Origin: Vanrija pseudolonga
Lineage: Eukaryota; Basidiomycota; Tremellomycetes; Trichosporonales; Trichosporonaceae
Length of the DNA stretch: 64,000 bases
Reading direction: 5' to 3'
Assembly: GCF_020906515.1 (NCBI RefSeq)
Contig: NC_085850.1
Location: 2,108,001-2,172,000 of the forward strand
Under the pieces are notes generated by a model that saw only the letters and a program-made list of their open reading frames with translations, did not search any database and was not told the DNA's origin. This document shows positions 20,505 to 31,314 of this stretch, one piece after another. A program made the position numbers and the translations under genes. Position 1 is the first letter of the stretch. Each line of letters begins with the position of its first letter.

Positions 20505-23500
20505 GGTGTGGGTGGTTGGGTCGAGTTGCTGTGTGTTGCTCTGCTGTTCTCTTAGATCTGTCTCGCATCTCCTTGTCCTTCTTATACCCCTCCCAAGATC
20601 CATACCCAACACAAACATTCCAACATTCCAACATTTCCGCCGCGCCGCGGCGAAACTGTGCCGAGATGACGTTTGTCGGCAGCAAGCCTCCCCTGCACGA
20701 TGCACCCTGCAGAGATAATTTGGGACCGGCACGCCCCGCCGCGTTCGGCGAGCGAGTCGGCACGGCACAGCATGGCGCGTCGCGTCGCGGCGGCGCAGGA
20801 CGTGCCAACGCGACAAGAACGCTGGACGCTGGACAAGCGTTGTCAGCAAATCAGTCAGGATTCGTAGGGCGCGGGCCGACTGCGCGGGCAAGTCTGTGCC
20901 CTGTTGTGCTGCCTGCCTGGCTGGCCATTGCCGCTGCCCACTGCCCACTGCCACGCCTCGCCTCGCCGCTGCTGTGCAGTGCGCCACAGCCACGCCGACG
21001 CTCGGCGGGGCGGTCCACTTGCGCGTCGAGAGCCGAGTGTCCGACGTGACATTGCGGCGGTGTCGCCGAGGTCTCGGCGCTCGGATGCCGGGGAAGAGGT
21101 ACGCCGAGGCGCGGGGCGGGCCAGATTGGTTCCGCTGCGTGGTTTCCACGTGGCTCACGTGGCTTTCGCCTTTCTCGCCTGTGCATGCTGCATTGCGGGT
21201 TGCATTGTCTTTGCTATGCGTTGGGTTTGGTCGTGCAGTGGGTCATGCTGCATGACAACGGGGATGGAGAGCGCGATCCACGCCGGACAACGACCAGTTG
21301 CGACACTCCGCCCCCACCACTACATCACCCTTACTCACCACCACATCATCACCCATCATCCGAGGCAGAATTAATGTACCTACCCACCTACCCCCACGTA
21401 TGAATCCCCTCAGTCGGCTCTTATAGATCTGACGTGGATGTCACCACCCCTCGTAACTATGTAACTGTCGAAAACCCCGCGGCTGTTGATGAGATGACAA
21501 CGAGGTACAAGGTCCGTCATGTCGCGGTCCCAGACACGGGGGGTGTGAAACGTGTGCGCGTGTCGTGTCGTGTCGTCGCGACACGTCGACCCCTTCGGCT
21601 TCAGTCCGCAGACTTTGCTTGCAGCCCGCTCGCTACGAGAGTTTACACTTTTGCATGCGAGAGCGCCACGCCACGAAGCCACACCGCCACGCGCAGGTCG
21701 CCTCGCCTCGTAGGCAACCCCACCGTTCCGCTGGAATCCATTAGCCCAACCTGCAGTGGCCAATACAAACCCGCCCATTAACCACCACTGCCCAGCCGTA
21801 ATTTTCTAACTGGGGTTAACTCTCCACGCCCCAAAGTGAACGGTTTACGAGAGGTGCGTGCCAACAGCAGATCCAGGGCCGCGTGCGTGTGCAGGACACG
21901 GGCAGGTGGACGGGCGCAGCCAAACCTAAACATCGTGCCTGTACCTCCTTGTTGCTCTTTGCTATTCACTTTGAGCTGACAACGAGTTGACGACCGGGGA
22001 TGGCAACGAAAAAAGTCGGTGTCGGCGCGACGGCGGTCGAGGAACCGGGATGGAGCGGGGTTCGGCCCTCGACACGACGCGGCCGTGGTGAGAAAGATGC
22101 CCGTCAAGCGCTGTTCCTCGGTGCCGTGCCATCGACACATGGGGGACAGGACGCAGGCAGGAGTACAGGCCACAGGCTCCTCGGCAAACTCCGCAAACAC
22201 CACAAACAGCCTGTCTCACCCTGTCTGCAAGGCACAGGGTGAGGCGCTGTCGGGTCGTGTTAAGCTTGGCGCTGGGCCCAGGGGAACCTTGTTTACCCTT
22301 GCAGCGAGCGGACGGACCTGGGCGGGGACAGAGTTAAGGTGAGAGGGGTGAGATGCCTGTGTGTGCAGTGTGCGTGGGTGTGGGTGTGGGTGAGTGCGTG
22401 CGTCGTGCGTGAGTCTCTGCATGCTTTGCTTTGTCCTGGATGTGCGGAGGCGAGAAGAGCGGCGTACGTATGTAGATGGCTGTTGGCCGAGGGGCCGAGC
22501 AGCAGCAGCAGCAGCAGCAGCAACAGGAGCAAACGCAGTGACAGTGGCCTGGCGACGGCTCAGCACCTCTGCTCCACCTCCTCCGTCAGCCTCGGCACCT
22601 GCACAACCGGGCCACATTGCATAAGCGCAACCCACCAGCCACACTATGACCGAGACTGGCATGACTGCATGGAGACAGCAGCGGGGAGGGATAGCGACCA
22701 ACCCACCGAGCCCCCCGCAACCGACCGCCGACTTGAAACGCTGCTGCCTTTTCTCGAGACATTGCGAAACTGACCCTCGATGCCTTGCTACCTCGGAAAG
22801 CGGAGGGCCAAGCCAAAGTCGCCGCCGCTGCGGTGTTCCCGTGAACTTCGAGCCAAAAACACCAGATACGTACCTCTTGCTGCCTCGTGCAGCTGGCCAG
22901 TTGCAGCGTGCCTCGCCCACCTTTTCATATTCCGCCCAAGCCTAAGATTGGCAGGCACGGCCCACTATGTGACTTGGGGGAGCCAGCCATCCCGCTGTGC
23001 TCTACAGCTGCAGTCTGCAGCGATTCTCGGAGCTCGGAGAAAGACTGCGCGAGAATCATTACTACGCTGCCCCTTGCAGTCACCAAGTTGTTGCTTTTGC
23101 TTGCTCGGATGCATGGACATTGCGGTGGTGTTTGAGGGACGGAACATTGAATCCTCCGAAGGGAGGCTCTGGAAGCGTGACGGGTAGCCCGAGAACGCAG
23201 GGTTAGAAGGGTGGGTCGTCGTTGGATGGCGTCGTGTTCTCTTCGACGATGCATGCAACAGCAGCTGACTGACCTCCGAGAAGGGAGCGGCAACAACACC
23301 TGATAGCCTGCACAGTCAGTGCCCACTACTGCGCTGCTGCCGACACCCGCGGAAGCGGATTGGAATGGTGGAGAGAGCCGCCTTGTCGCCCCGGTGGGTG
23401 CGGGTTCGACGAGTCGCGGCATTGACCAGTGTGGCATGTGCAACGGCGGGGATGCTGCATGCTGCCGTCGCTGCTGCCGGCAGTGACCATCAGCCAGCTG

Positions 23501-24925
23501 TGTTGACATGACATACCGATGCGCAACCATGACGATGAGGCAATAATAGCGTGCGCGGAGCACGTTTGTGCCGCGAGCTCGAGGGCGGCAATGCCATGGG
23601 CATGCCGCGGTGGGCTGGCTGGCTGGCAGTGGAGCCGAGCCGAGCTCAGTCGCGCTCTGCTCTGCTCGGTCAAAAGACGGCGGCGAGCGCAGTAATGACC
23701 CCCAATGGCGTAAGGCACGTGTCGTTGTTGTTGGATCCACTAGCCATGCCCACCGCCAGCAGATGCTATATCTGCGGTATCTGCGCGGCTGTCAGATCCC
23801 GCTATGTACGAGCAGCTGGGAGGAGGCAGGCGGCGACCAGAGACGTAGCCGTCAACGACACAGCCTCGGGAATGGCAGCGGTGCAGATGCTGCCGTTGGC
23901 GTTGGCGGCGGCGGTGGCGTCGACGCCCTCCTCCCTCCGCCATCAAGCATGCTCGCTAGCCCCTCCACGCATTCCTAGCTCCTCCCTCACGCCGCTAGAC
24001 CTCCTCATGCCCAGAACCTGCTGGCTGCCAGCGAGCTGCCAGTGCGGGCCTTGTGTGCTACCAACAGAGATGCCTCAGGGAGGTGGATAACGTAACAAAG
24101 GTTCCCAACAACGACCGACCATCACAGCGCTCAGGTACCCGCCGTCTGGGCCCCTGTAGTCGGCACGTTTGGTGCTTCAGGGGAGGGGACGTGAGGATCG
24201 GAGGAGTGAGCGAGGGAGGGAGTGCGGCGGCGTCCATCCGTCACATGCTCCAGGAGGCCAACGCGCAGATCATCAGTGGTCATGTCCTCCAACCCACCTT
24301 TGGCTTCCTGCTGCTTCTGGAGAGGTAGGGAGGGGAGGTTGCCGATATCTCTGCTTCTCTGCTGCCCGCGCTCCCTCCGCTCGCTATCCCGCTCCCCCGC
24401 TGGCCCAAACAAGCTCGGAACCGTGCCGCGGCGCCCACGCGTACCGCCGCCTCGGCCGGCCAGGTACAGCTGCGTCCATGAAATAGCCTCAGAGTCAAAC
24501 ATCCCCAGAGGGTCTGGCAAGGTACGGAGCCTGATGCCTGAACCAAGGAAGGAGACACGCGACGTGTGTGTGCTCTCGCTCGCTCGGCTTGGGCCAAGAG
24601 CAGGCGTGCAGGCGTTGACGCCCCCGGCCCCTCTGCGGCCACCCGCCGCCGCCCCGCCCCGCTATCGTAACATTGCGCTGCACGCCCGAGGTGAGGTGGG
24701 GGTGAGGGAGGTAGCCGGGGTGTCGCTGCTTGCCTTGCCTTGGCTCGCCGTCCAATCCGCGGACTGGCGTACATCATCCAAGCAAGCAGCAAGGGCTGGA
24801 CGCTGCGAGAAAGATCAACCGGGTGTCTCCCCCACGAGCGTATAAGAGGTGTGTGCGAGTGGGGTTGCTGCCTTCTCCCCCAACATTGCTCTCACCCCCC
24901 CCCCCACCACTACTACCTATACACC
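20505..24925. other. long gene-poor interval (4.4 kb)
   Basis: No frame on either strand shows a start, splice pattern, codon bias or family resemblance that I would defend. The composition is mixed, with CT-rich tracts near 20.6, 21.3 and 24.9 kb, a CAG/CAA run near 22.5 kb and CA-rich stretches. It includes the 5' region of the NmrA-like gene on the left and of the pathogen-related homolog on the right (a C-rich pyrimidine tract at about 24886-24912, just before its ATG). Long regulatory DNA or an untranslated RNA is possible. Confidence 0.5.
22498..22531. repeat. CAG/CAA trinucleotide run
   Basis: Eight or nine CAG units ending in CAACAGGAGC, in non-coding DNA. A simple-sequence repeat. 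Confidence 0.8.
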
Positions 24926-26162
24926 ATGAGCCTCCCCGACTACGCTACCAACCCCGACGCCGTGCTCGGCGACGATGCCAAGTGGCGTCTGGGCAGGGCC
25001 CCCGACTACTCCAAGACCCGCGAGGTCTACCGTGCTGGTGAGTGATGGCTCTGGTGATGGTGATGGCGATGGGAGTTGCTGGCAGCGAGATGGGGGGAGC
25101 TGGGTCCTCCATGGTGGGAAGAGCTCCCCCAGCACCGTGCGACCAGGTGGGGCGGTGCGCTGGGCGATGCGAGGCGGGGGCGAGCACTACGCCTCGTTGT
25201 GAGCCTGTCTGCTGGGGGGGCCGTAGCATGAGCAGCGTCGGCGACGCCGGCGACGTTGTCTACCCAGGGTAGTGGTGGCTGAGTGCCTTGGCGTCAACCC
25301 ACCGAGCCACATACCTCGGCTGGTGACATCCCTGTTGTCAACAAGCCCCGGCGGCTTGATCTCGCCATGCCTCCACAGCCATGCTGACGCCACCGCGCAG
25401 GCAAGAAGCAGAACCACAAGCCGGGATCGCTCGAGGAGATTGTCGAGAACCTCGTCAAGAACTGGGAGATTGAGGCGTCCTTCAAGACCGACTACAAGGA
25501 CTGGCGCACCGTCGACCAGGAGGTCTACACCTTCTCGCTCAACGGCGGCCCGCCCTCGACCGGCCCCGACATGGTCCGCATCGGCACGTACAACGCGCTC
25601 CTGCCCGACTCCAAGTTCTACAGCCCCAACCACAACGACTACGAGCAGAGCCACAAGATCTTCAAGCGCATGATGCCCCGCTTCGCCTGGGAGGTCACCG
25701 AGGTCTACTCTGGCCCGCCTGTCGTCGCCTTCCGCTGGCGTCACTGGGGCGAGGTGAAGTTTGACTATGTTGGCCGCAACGCGTGAGTTGGCAGAAAGGG
25801 TGGGGGAGGTGGGTGGGGTGGGTGGATGGGTGGGGTAGCGCCAAGCAAGCGCCGCAGCCGCGACGCCACGCCACCACCACCATCTCCCCGCCTCCACCTG
25901 ATAACAGCAGTCAGCATCACTGACACCCACTAGCGAGGGCAAGAAGGTCCGCGTCAAGGCCCACGGCGGCATCATTGACATTGAGGGCGTCCTCGTTGCC
26001 AAGGTCAACGACAAGCTCCAGATCCAGAAGATTGACACGTGGTACGACCCATTGTCCTTCTTCCGCGAGGTCACCAAGGAGGGCCAGGAGGTCATCATTG
26101 AGGACGACACCGGCTCCGACTCGGACAAGAAGGAGGGCGGCTCGTGCCCCTTCATCCACTAG
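24926..26162 (+). CDS. pathogen-related protein homolog, NTF2/SnoaL-like fold
   Basis: Three exons, 24926-25037, 25401-25782 and 25934-26162, give 240 aa; intron 1 is unusually long for this locus (363 nt). The protein follows the pattern of the plant 'pathogen-related protein' family: an N-terminal WRLGRAPDYSKTREVY segment, then SLEEIVENLVKNWEIEAS, the IGTYNALLP block, and the FRWRHWG motif followed by a beta strand and a basic segment. Those proteins have an NTF2/SnoaL-like barrel that binds small ligands; no enzyme activity is established to my knowledge. A Lys/Asp-rich C-terminus ends CPFIH. The strong pyrimidine tract before the ATG and the highly biased codons suggest abundant expression. 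Confidence 0.8.
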
Positions 26163-27175
26163 GTGCAGACGGATTACGACGACCAGGAGATTTGTGACGA
26201 CCCAGCAGAGTGACGAGTTGTAGACGGGCGGTGACGGCGGCGGCGGCGGTGGCTATAATTGATATCCCCAGAGTGATGATGATGCAACCTTGCCCCACCT
26301 AGACTAGACTCACACCCAGTGTGGCGGCGCATTCCACTGCCTCCACTCTAGACGTCCACAGACACAAACAACCGCAGCACCAACACCCTAGATACACCCC
26401 TCGCTACAAGACAGACCTGCAGGCGCACTAATGGATTAGAGCAGCACTAGCTTGCCCACGATGCGACCAGTGCCTAATCACATGCTGGGTGCGATAACCG
26501 GGCAGAGTTTGACTCGTCGACTAACGGCACCAGCGACGGAACCGAGTGCCTGGGGTGGGCACTTGACCGACGTGGCTCCGCCTCGCGACATCCACTAGTG
26601 GCTCGGACCGGGTCATGATACACCGCCACGAGCGAAACAGGGTGGCTGCGGTTGTGGCGATACGACGAGCTGCCTCGACGGTGTTTCCAAAAGTCGCCAC
26701 GCGTCTGAAACGTCCCCTCGTGCTGGTGGCGCTCATGCAACCTACCATATCCTGATAAGCGCCCACATCCTCTTATCCTCACATCCCCATCTGCCATGAA
26801 CCGCTTGAAGACCTCGCTCGATCTCGGAGCGCACTCACGTCGTCACCGGCACATGCAGACTCAACGCGGTGGTCTCCGAAGAACAATGCGGACACACCCC
26901 GTCCACACACCCACCCACACAAGCCACACAATCTGCGATCCACCTGGACAATCTCCCCTTGGACAGTGTCACACACACACGCCACCTCGCTCCTCCCCTT
27001 CAGTGCGAATGGGTGACGAGCGTCCACGGGAGGCGACCGCACACACTCGCCCCGCGACCCACTGGCCTGGCTGCACAACATGCTCACGCTGTCTAACACA
27101 CCACTACCACTACTTACACCACCACCGTTGCTCACACGAACGTCACTCATCCCCATAGCACTCGCCCCCTTCGCC
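26163..27175. other. intergenic spacer
   Basis: 3' end of the pathogen-related homolog and promoter of copy D. A CA-rich stretch lies near 26.9-27.0 kb. No gene is supported. Confidence 0.5.
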
Positions 27176-28880
27176 ATGACTCTCTCGGCCGTCGACGCGC
27201 CCACCCCTGCAGTGAGCACGAAGCGGCCACGCTCGCCCTCCACAGCTACCGATTCTCCGTCGACGCCCGAGAAAGCGGCGCGGAAGGATGACATGGACGC
27301 CGTGACACGTCCCACGCCGACGGTAGGTCCTTGGTGTCAGCTTGCTGGCTGTTCACTCACCGTCCCAGGGGACAATTGACGCGCCCATGTCGAGCGGCGC
27401 AGCGGCGGGCGGACAACAGAGTCAACCTGCTCCGTCATTGTCCGAGTTCTCTTTTGTTGCCTCCTTGCCTTCCCCCGTGCCAGTCGGCTCTGGGGACACA
27501 GGGCTCATCGATGTGCTGTGCGACGTCCACCTCCTGCTGTCGGCCATTGGCGATCGGCTGAGCACTGTATCCCCCGAAGCTTCCGTCCACGCTGTAGCCT
27601 TGCTGGCTGCAGTCGAACCTCTGGTGGCTAGCCGACTGGAAGCTGGTCTACTGGATGACAGTGACACGGCACCTGCTGGTCTTCTCACCCCCATCCAAAC
27701 CGACGATGAAGGTGAGGGGGCGAGCGTACGGGCTTGGGGTAGCGCTGGCTGACACTGGTAGACGAGCTTGAGGACGGTGAAATCGAAGAGGATGATGACC
27801 CCTACAATGGCGAGGTTCACGGCAAGAGTCTGAATGACGCCCGTCAGAGGTTCGTTGAGGGGTTGAAGACTGATTGAAGTGCTTACAGCGGCAGGTTGCA
27901 TGAGCTGCAGCGTGCGACCAGGCCACGGTGGTCGTCGAGGTAGGCAATAAGGGCAAGCAGCTGCTGACAATGGTAGGACGACACCCGAAACTTGTAAACG
28001 CGAGGCTAAGATTGTGTACCTTCAGCGGCGGTAAGTGTGCTGGTGGTCGCTGATACTCAACAAGTTGCTAACATGACAAGCCTTGACGAACAAGCCGTGG
28101 TCTGGAACACATTGTCGCCAAACTACACGTTCGAAGACGCCAAGACCGACCTGGACACCATCAGCCCCAAGAAGGTGCGCGACAAGATGCAGCCCAAGTC
28201 GCCGGCCTGCCGGGATGGGACGTGCAGGTGCTCTCCATCCCTCACCAAGCTCGAGAATGGCACAGCACGCCCAGGGGAGCTCACGCACTGTGGCAAGTGC
28301 TTTTGCTGCAATCAGCGTCAAGCGCGTTGGGTGGAGAAGAATATACCCATCTGGGATTGCCACCCACCCCCTCGCCGCCGAGACTTCGACGATCCGTCAA
28401 TCTACCAGCGTGCATTCACCCACAAGTCGGCAGTACGCAACGACTTTGACAAGTCTTATGAGAACGACGAGTTCCGGGGTGACGGCATCCTGGAGGGCGA
28501 AGGAAAGATGTTTGCGTCACAGCTGATCAGGATCCCCCTATGTGCTCGAAACGCAAGTCTGGTTGCAGAGACGATGGCTGACAAGCCAGAAGCTCTTTAC
28601 ATACCTGGTGAGGAACACGACTCTTGCCAAATATGCGCGGCACTACGACCTCGACCTGCTCATCCACACGGGGCCATCCGACAGGGACAAGGCAATGGCG
28701 AAGAAAATGAAGGTCCAAGCCGACGTTGTAGAGGCTCTGATCGGGGCCACTGCTGTGGACAGGGGCAGGAGTCGCAGGAAGGGGGGCAGGGCCTGGGCTG
28801 ATTCGTTTGCCCGTGACATTGTCGAGCCCATCGGGGAGTGGCTCCGGCAGCAGTTCGAGGACGGCCTCTTGAAGGCGTAG
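27176..28880 (+). CDS. RNase III-domain protein with Cys cluster (family copy D)
   Basis: Seven exons: 27176-27322, 27369-27711, 27762-27849, 27895-27939 (or from 27889), 27977-28030, 28081-28552 and 28590-28880; 479 aa. The last intron starts with GCAAGT, a GC-AG intron, and removing it restores homology with the other copies. The N-terminal ~190 residues are disordered or helical, followed by an acidic patch (ELEDGEIEEDDD). The Cys cluster is at ~269-302 (CRDGTCRC ... HCGKCFCC). RNase III motifs: FTHKSAV, then NDEFRGDGILE with Glu356 and Asp360, and ADVVEALIGA with Asp428 and Glu431, so the four acids are intact. The C-terminus PIGEWLRQQFEDG matches the final helix of the family. Predicted active dsRNA endonuclease without dsRBD. 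Confidence 0.83.
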
Positions 28881-29067
28881 TCTTGTCACTATCGTCCTTT
28901 TCGTAGCTTGTCGTGAACAATGTATGTACTGCATGACTACGTGCCTTACGAGGGAGGACGGCATACGACAATGGCTCTTGGTCCAAATGTCATTGTTGCC
29001 TTGAGCCGATCTATTGTCTCGTCTCAACTACATGCGGTGAGCCAGGCTGACTGCGATAAACAATAAA

Positions 29068-29215
29068 AGCCATCAAAAACAGGCAGAACCTCTCGGATAG
29101 GACAGCTACAGCATAGGCAGGTGCCGAACCCTCAAGCTCCGGGCTCGAGTCCGCGAGCCATAAATGGCGAATGGTAGTCTGGAAACTCGACGCGGATCGA
29201 ACTCGGGTCCTCACC
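29068..29215 (-). repeat. tRNA-derived SINE-like element, copy 1
   Basis: On the minus strand it reads GGTGAGGACCCGAGTTCGAT-C near its 5' end, matching the B-box consensus (GGTTCGANNCC type), and ends near GCCATC after a short A/T-rich segment. It aligns with 29736-29885 over ~150 bp with gaps. No complete cloverleaf can be folded, so it is a tRNA-related repeat rather than a tRNA gene. Confidence 0.5.
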
Positions 29216-29735
29216 GTAGGCACCAATCAATCACTATAAATTGTCGAACGAGTGAAAGCCAAGTGTTCTACAGATCAGAATCTGCTTGCAGGGGCCGGTG
29301 CATGAGCCTACTTGTACTGCCCGCTGCGTATTGCCCCGGTCGGCGGCAAATCCGCCACACCTGCCACTCCGACGCCCAATGCCGATGTACATGTACATAC
29401 ATACATGTCCCCACGCATGCTGGTCATTATCGGCGCGGTTAATCAGCAACTCGATCGCCAGCATAATGTATATACCGACAGGCTGTACTTGCATGCGATC
29501 CCCCAAGTGTGAGACCTTACTGCATGTTGCCCCTCTGAGCCGTCCTCCTCCCCCCCACCAAGAAGTCAATCCTGGTGCGGGTTGAGACGGAGGGAACACC
29601 ACGCCTACTACGCAGTATACAGCGGCAAACATGAACAGTAGCGCACAACCTAAAAGCAGCGACACGGTGCTTGGTACGCGGCAGGTGGAAATCTATTGTT
29701 GTGTCGCGACCCCTTCTCCTCACCCAGTGATGCAT

Positions 29736-29885
29736 TGTTTGCCATCAAAACAAAAGGCAGGACCCCTTGGTAACAGCCAGCTCACGCGATCGGTGTCTGT
29801 CTGTCCCTCAAGCCGAGGATCCACGACCACGTTAATGGCCGATATGCAGTCTCAAACTCAACGTGGATCGAACTCGGTCTCACCG
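29736..29885 (-). repeat. tRNA-derived SINE-like element, copy 2
   Basis: Same order as copy 1: GCCATCAAAA ... CAGGCAG(G)A ... GGAT ... CTCAACGTGGATCGAACTC on the plus strand. The B-box-like GAGTTCGATCC is on the minus strand. Copies 1 and 2 have the same orientation, about 670 bp apart. Confidence 0.5.
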
Positions 29886-30295
29886 CAAACCGCCAGTGGG
29901 TACCGCGCATGTCGAACAAATGCTATGTACCAAACAACTAATCTACGGCTGTGAATCCTGTGCTCGAGAGATGGTGTGCTCCCACACATTCTGCGCGCCC
30001 ACCCGCTCTGCAATCGTTGAGCCCGGTGCGCATGCCAATTCCGCACTCCGTGTCACCTTGAGCATTGTGTTTGATAGTGGGACACGTGGCGGCACACTCA
30101 ACTCCACTTATCACGTGTGAAGGTGATCCAGTGTGGGAGTGACAAAAGAGAGAGGGGGAAGGTCGGCCGACCGGTTAAGCGGGATACACATGTGGTGGGA
30201 CGGATACGTGTGCAGTGGGCTGCCTACCCAAAGAGGCGGTAGGCAGTTTCTTACACAACGCTCAGCAACCCAAGTAAGACACAGCAAATTAACCA

Positions 30296-30332
30296 TAGTT
30301 AATTGCCTCCACGCGGATCGAACTCAGGCCCT
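30296..30332 (-). repeat. fragment of the same SINE-like element
   Basis: Contains CTCCACGCGGATCGAACTC followed by AGGCCCTCACC, the head of copies 1 and 2 only. The rest of the element is not recognisable here. Confidence 0.4.
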
Positions 30333-31314
30333 CACCCCGGCACGAAGAGGCAAGCTCCTCGCCCGTCTGGCAAGCGCGTCCATGAAACGGGCGGGCATTT
30401 GGATGCCTTTCTGACCTGTGGCTGTCCCAACCATCCGGACGTCCACACGCACGCTCACCAGCCACCTCCCCTTGTACATATGTACAGAGCAAAAGACAAA
30501 TCGCGCCTCCACCTCACGTTACCCAGATTTTGCTCCGCCCTTCCACTTTGTCGGCGCCTTCCTTTCTCAGTGCAGGCTCATCAGTGCAAGCTCATCGTTG
30601 CATAGGAGCCAACCAAACGTTAAAGAGTAGGGCTGGTTGTCGTCGTAAGCGGGATGGCTTCTTATTACTTGTCAATATGGGTGGCGAATTAATAGAGTAG
30701 TGTCTTGTATCCCAATCATTGTGCCGACCCTGAGGAATCACGCCAGGCCGCGGCGGTGTACGAGGACGCTTGTACCCCTTGACCTGCTTGACCCCTATGC
30801 ACAGCGTGCACTCTGCAGGAGTAGCTGCGCCGATGCATGGCTGCTGCTTGATGTGTTGGTTCGCACGCGACCGCGGCGGCTGGCCTCTGGTTGGCTGATG
30901 TGGCGCCGACCCTGGCGGTGGCTTGGGATTCCGCCACACTAGCGCGCGCACGGATCGCTCCAGAGGTTTCATCTGGTCGTCGTCGCTGTCATTTCGACCG
31001 CCGTCACCACCATCCGCCGCCAATTTCGCGTCGCGCGGCGCGCGTCGGCGCCTGACACCTGACTGCTCGCACTCTGCCAATGCACTGCATTGGAACCGAT
31101 GACTGCATGACTGCATCCAAACACCAGACTCGATGAAAAGGATCCGCTGCAGGGTCATTGGCCCCCACGCCATCCGTCCTCGCCCAGACTGGCTGCCAGT
31201 GTCAGCGTCCCAGGCAAACTGCAAACAAACACAACGCCAAACACCACTACTACGATCCCTCCTTCTCTACACACGTCTTCCCTTCATCCCCATCTACACT
31301 CGTCGCCAACGACT

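Larger units (their letters stand above)
28881..31314. other. repeat-bearing spacer between copies D and E
   Basis: 2.4 kb without a supportable gene. It contains two related ~150-bp elements and one shorter fragment carrying a polymerase III B-box-like motif on the minus strand (listed separately). The last 150 bp before 31315 is pyrimidine-rich and is the likely promoter of copy E. Confidence 0.6.

Noticed and set aside
22216-22920. 234-codon minus-strand frame in the gene-poor interval
   Set aside because: Low-quality composition, no splice or domain evidence.
26779-27315. 178-codon minus-strand frame over the copy D promoter and first exon
   Set aside because: Overlaps the true plus-strand start of copy D; no homolog.
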